A stretch of DNA of 64,000 bases from NCBI RefSeq assembly GCF_029991245.1, contig NZ_JAIVFO010000007.1:1-64000 (forward strand), in the 5' to 3' direction. A program made the translations under genes and the position numbers. This document shows positions 61,245-64,000 of the stretch, in pieces (within the stretch, counting starts at the first letter, position 1; each line of letters opens with the position of its first letter). The notes beneath the pieces were generated by a model. It was not told where the DNA came from and did no database searches. It worked only from the letters and a program-made list of their open reading frames with translations. The stretch is from Xanthobacter autotrophicus (GTDB lineage: Bacteria > Pseudomonadota > Alphaproteobacteria > Rhizobiales > Xanthobacteraceae).

Positions 61245-64000
61245 ATGCGCGTTGAACGCCGCTACACGCACGAGGGCCGTTCCCCTTACGCGGACATTCC
61301 GTTCCGCGAGACCGTGAGCGAGATCCGGAACCCGGACGGCTCGGTGGTCTTCCGCCAGGAAGGCATCGAGGTCCCGGCCCAGTTCTCCCAGGTGGCGAGC
61401 GACATCCTCGCGCAGAAATATTTCCGCAAGGCCGGCGTGCCCGCCCGCCTCAAGACGGTGGAGGAGAACACCGTTCCCTCCTTCCTCTGGCGCTGTGTGC
61501 CGGACGAGGCCGCCCTCGCCGCCCTGCCCGAGAAGGAGCGCCTGATCGGCGAGACCTCGGCCAAGCAGGTGTTCGACCGCCTCGCCGGGACCTGGACCTA
61601 CTGGGGCTGGAAGGGCGGCTATTTCGACACCGAGGCCGACGCCCAGGCCTTCTATGACGAGCATCGCTACATGCTCGCCATGCAGATGGCCGCGCCCAAT
61701 TCGCCGCAATGGTTCAACACCGGCCTGTTCTGGGCCTACGGCATCGACGGGCCGGGCCAGGGCCACTTCTATGTGGACCACGAGAGCGGCGAGCTCACCG
61801 CCTCCACCTCGGCCTATGAGCACCCCCAGCCGCACGCCTGCTTCATCCAGTCCGTCAGCGACGACCTGGTGAACGAGGGCGGCATCATGGACCTGTGGGT
61901 GCGCGAGGCGCGCCTGTTCAAGTACGGCTCCGGCACCGGCTCCAACTTCTCGTCCCTGCGCGGCGAGGGCGAGCGCCTGTCCGGCGGCGGCCGCTCGTCC
62001 GGTCTCATGAGCTTCCTGAAGATCGGCGACCGCGCGGCGGGCGCCATCAAGTCCGGCGGCACCACCCGCCGCGCCGCCAAGATGGTGGTGGTCGACGCCG
62101 ACCATCCGGACATCGAAGCCTACGTGAACTGGAAGGTGGTCGAGGAGCAGAAGGTCGCGGCCCTCGTCACCGGCTCCCGGCTCAATGCCAAGCATCTCAA
62201 GGCGGTGCTGAAGGCCTGCGTGAACTGCGAGGGCGAGGGCGACAGCTGCTTCGAGCCGGAGAAGAACCCGGCGCTGAAGCGCGAGATCAAGGCCGCCCGC
62301 AAGGCCGGCGTGGCCGACGCCGCCATCCGCCGGGTGATCCAGTATGCCCGCCAGGGCTACAAGGACATCGACGTTTCCATCTACGACACCGATTGGGACG
62401 GCGAGGCCTACATCACGGTGGCCGGCCAGAATTCCAACAATTCCGTGCGTGTCACCGACGACTTCCTGCGCGCGGTGGAAGAGGACGCGGACTGGAACCT
62501 CATCCGCCGCACCGACGGCAAGGTGGCCAGGACCGTGAAGGCCCGCGAGCTGTGGGAGAAGATCGGCGCCGCCGCCTGGCATTGCGCCGATCCCGGCATC
62601 CAGTTCCACACCACGGTGAACGACTGGCACACCTGCCCGGCGGGCGGCGAGATCCGGGCCTCCAACCCGTGCTCGGAATACATGTTCCTCGACGACACCG
62701 CCTGCAACCTCGCCTCGCTGAACCTGCTGCAGTTCCGCGACGCCGAGAAGCGGTTCGACGTGGAGAGCTACGAGCACGCGGTGCGGCTGTGGACCGTGGT
62801 GCTGGAAATCTCGGTGCTGATGGCCCAGTTCCCGTCCCGCCGCATCGCCGAATTGTCTTATGAATACCGCACCTTGGGCCTCGGCTACGCCAACATCGGC
62901 GGCCTGCTCATGTCGAGCGGCATTCCCTATGACTCGCCCCAGGGCCGGGCCATCGGCGGCGCGCTGTCGGCCATCATGACCGGCGTGTGCTACGCCACCT
63001 CCGCCGAGATGGCCGCGCAGCTGGGTCCGTTCCCGGCCTACAGCGCCAATGCCCAGTCCATGCTGCGGGTGATCCGCAACCACCGCCGCGCCGCCCACGG
63101 CCTCAAGGACGGCTATGAGGGCCTGTCCATCGCGCCGGTGCCCCTCGACCAGGTGTCCTGCCCGGACACCCGCCTCGTGGCCCATGCCACCGCGGCGTGG
63201 GACAAGGCTCTGGCGCTGGGCGAGCAGCACGGCTTCCGCAATGCCCAGGTCTCGGTGATCGCCCCCACCGGCACCATCGGCCTGGTGATGGACTGCGACA
63301 CCACCGGAATCGAACCCGACTTCGCCCTGGTGAAGTTCAAGAAGCTGGCCGGCGGCGGCTACTTCAAGATCATCAACCGGGCGGTGCCCGAGGCGCTGCG
63401 GGCGCTCGGCTACTCGGAAGCCGAGATCGCCGAGATGGAGGCCTATGCGGTGGGCCACGGTTCGCTGGCCCAGGCCCCGGCCATCAACCATTCCACCTTG
63501 CGCACCAAGGGCTTCGACGACGCGGCCATCGCCAAGGCCGAGGCCGCGGTGAAGACCGCGTTCGACATCAAGTTCGCCTTCAACCGCTGGACCTTCGGCG
63601 AGGAATTCCTCAGCCAGGCCCTCGGCGTGCCCGCCGCGCAGCTGGCCGATCCCAAGTTCGACCTCCTGAACTTCCTTGGGTTCTCCAAGATCGACATCGA
63701 CGCGGCCAACGTCCACGTCTGCGGCGCCATGACGCTCGAGGGTGCCCCCTTCCTGAAGGCCCAGCACCTGCCGGTGTTCGACTGCGCCTCCCCGTGCGGG
63801 CGGCTCGGCAAGCGCTATCTGTCGGTGGAGAGCCACATCCGCATGATGGCGGCGGCGCAGCCCTTCATCTCGGGCGCCATCTCCAAGACCATCAACATGC
63901 CCAACGACGCCAGCGTGGAAGACTGCAAGGCGGCCTACCTCCTGTCCTGGCGCCTGGCGCTGAAGGCCAACGCGCTCTATCGCGACGGCTCGAAGCTCAG
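61245..64000 (+). CDS. nrdJ: Adenosylcobalamin-dependent ribonucleotide reductase, 3' end outside window
   Basis: Class II ribonucleotide reductase, which makes deoxyribonucleotides using vitamin B12 and works with or without oxygen. 918 codons are visible. Features: [17 protein letters not shown] (about 145), the thiol pair region [19 protein letters not shown], the catalytic [18 protein letters not shown] and the loop [20 protein letters not shown]. The ATG at 61245 is supported by AAGGAG. The C-terminal zinc/redox-cysteine region lies outside. Confidence 0.95.
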   Translation, partial: MRVERRYTHEGRSPYADIPFRETVSEIRNPDGSVVFRQEGIEVPAQFSQVASDILAQKYFRKAGVPARLKTVEENTVPSFLWRCVPDEAALAALPEKERLIGETSAKQVFDRLAGTWTYWGWKGGYFDTEADAQAFYDEHRYMLAMQMAAPNSPQWFNTGLFWAYGIDGPGQGHFYVDHESGELTASTSAYEHPQPHACFIQSVSDDLVNEGGIMDLWVREARLFKYGSGTGSNFSSLRGEGERLSGGGRSSGLMSFLKIGDRAAGAIKSGGTTRRAAKMVVVDADHPDIEAYVNWKVVEEQKVAALVTGSRLNAKHLKAVLKACVNCEGEGDSCFEPEKNPALKREIKAARKAGVADAAIRRVIQYARQGYKDIDVSIYDTDWDGEAYITVAGQNSNNSVRVTDDFLRAVEEDADWNLIRRTDGKVARTVKARELWEKIGAAAWHCADPGIQFHTTVNDWHTCPAGGEIRASNPCSEYMFLDDTACNLASLNLLQFRDAEKRFDVESYEHAVRLWTVVLEISVLMAQFPSRRIAELSYEYRTLGLGYANIGGLLMSSGIPYDSPQGRAIGGALSAIMTGVCYATSAEMAAQLGPFPAYSANAQSMLRVIRNHRRAAHGLKDGYEGLSIAPVPLDQVSCPDTRLVAHATAAWDKALALGEQHGFRNAQVSVIAPTGTIGLVMDCDTTGIEPDFALVKFKKLAGGGYFKIINRAVPEALRALGYSEAEIAEMEAYAVGHGSLAQAPAINHSTLRTKGFDDAAIAKAEAAVKTAFDIKFAFNRWTFGEEFLSQALGVPAAQLADPKFDLLNFLGFSKIDIDAANVHVCGAMTLEGAPFLKAQHLPVFDCASPCGRLGKRYLSVESHIRMMAAAQPFISGAISKTINMPNDASVEDCKAAYLLSWRLALKANALYRDGSKL

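Noticed and set aside
61053-63836. Long minus-strand frame of 927 codons opposite nrdJ
   Set aside because: His/Gly/Ala-rich translation with no domain; it mirrors the codon bias of the recognisable nrdJ on the other strand.

Overview
The window is GC-rich DNA (except a few island genes) from an alphaproteobacterium of the order Hyphomicrobiales. Gene content (N-methylglutamate methylotrophy genes, B12-dependent ribonucleotide reductase, class I PPK2, the 103-bp 'GAAGTGGATACCGG' intergenic repeat) suggests Xanthobacteraceae, possibly Xanthobacter. The genus is an inference.

Region 1 (1-13.9 kb) is chromosomal and metabolic, nearly all on the minus strand. A partial allophanate hydrolase lies at the left edge. 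The rest is a complete N-methylglutamate pathway for methylamine: an XRE-cupin regulator, N-methylglutamate synthase mgsABC, gamma-glutamylmethylamide synthetase gmaS, the four-subunit N-methylglutamate dehydrogenase mgdABCD (sarcosine-oxidase-like), then purU. Methylamine is captured on glutamate, N-methylglutamate is made and oxidised, the C1 unit goes to tetrahydrofolate, and PurU can release it as formate.

Region 2 (13.86-35.86 kb) is a genomic island of about 22 kb integrated in a tRNA-Phe(GAA) gene. A perfect 45-bp direct repeat of the tRNA 3' end marks the borders, and a tyrosine integrase with an AlpA-like factor and a prim-pol/ATPase replication protein sit in its right half. Cargo includes a DUF429-like protein, IS3 and IS630 remnants, an AT-rich secreted protein, a secreted TPR-CHAT protease overlapping a secreted partner, a relic type I-E CRISPR locus (orphan cas6e plus cas1e fused in frame to the end of an IS256 transposase), a UvrD fragment, a controller-protein/C-box/GIY-YIG nuclease pair, a LEM-3-like GIY-YIG protein, a TacAT toxin-antitoxin pair and a frameshifted nuclease-like gene. 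Three copies of a palindromic element occur in it.

Region 3 (36-50 kb) is an unusual set of poorly characterised genes. One minus-strand operon encodes a MotA/TolQ/ExbB-type channel, a membrane-anchored coiled-coil protein and a zinc-ribbon/Sel1 protein. A plus-strand pair encodes a Sel1 protein and a DUF1036 protein, both exported. A second minus-strand operon encodes two long-helix proteins resembling alpha-xenorhabdolysin-type pore formers, a large 897-residue protein and a three-helix membrane protein. This is the best candidate for an undescribed system.

Region 4 (50-64 kb) is ordinary chromosome: murJ, ppk2, a glutathione transferase, an adenosine-deaminase-like lipid-anchored or membrane-anchored protein, a 3-mercaptopyruvate sulfurtransferase with cysteine synthase, a DNA photolyase, an MFS transporter and the 5' part of nrdJ, which runs off the right edge.
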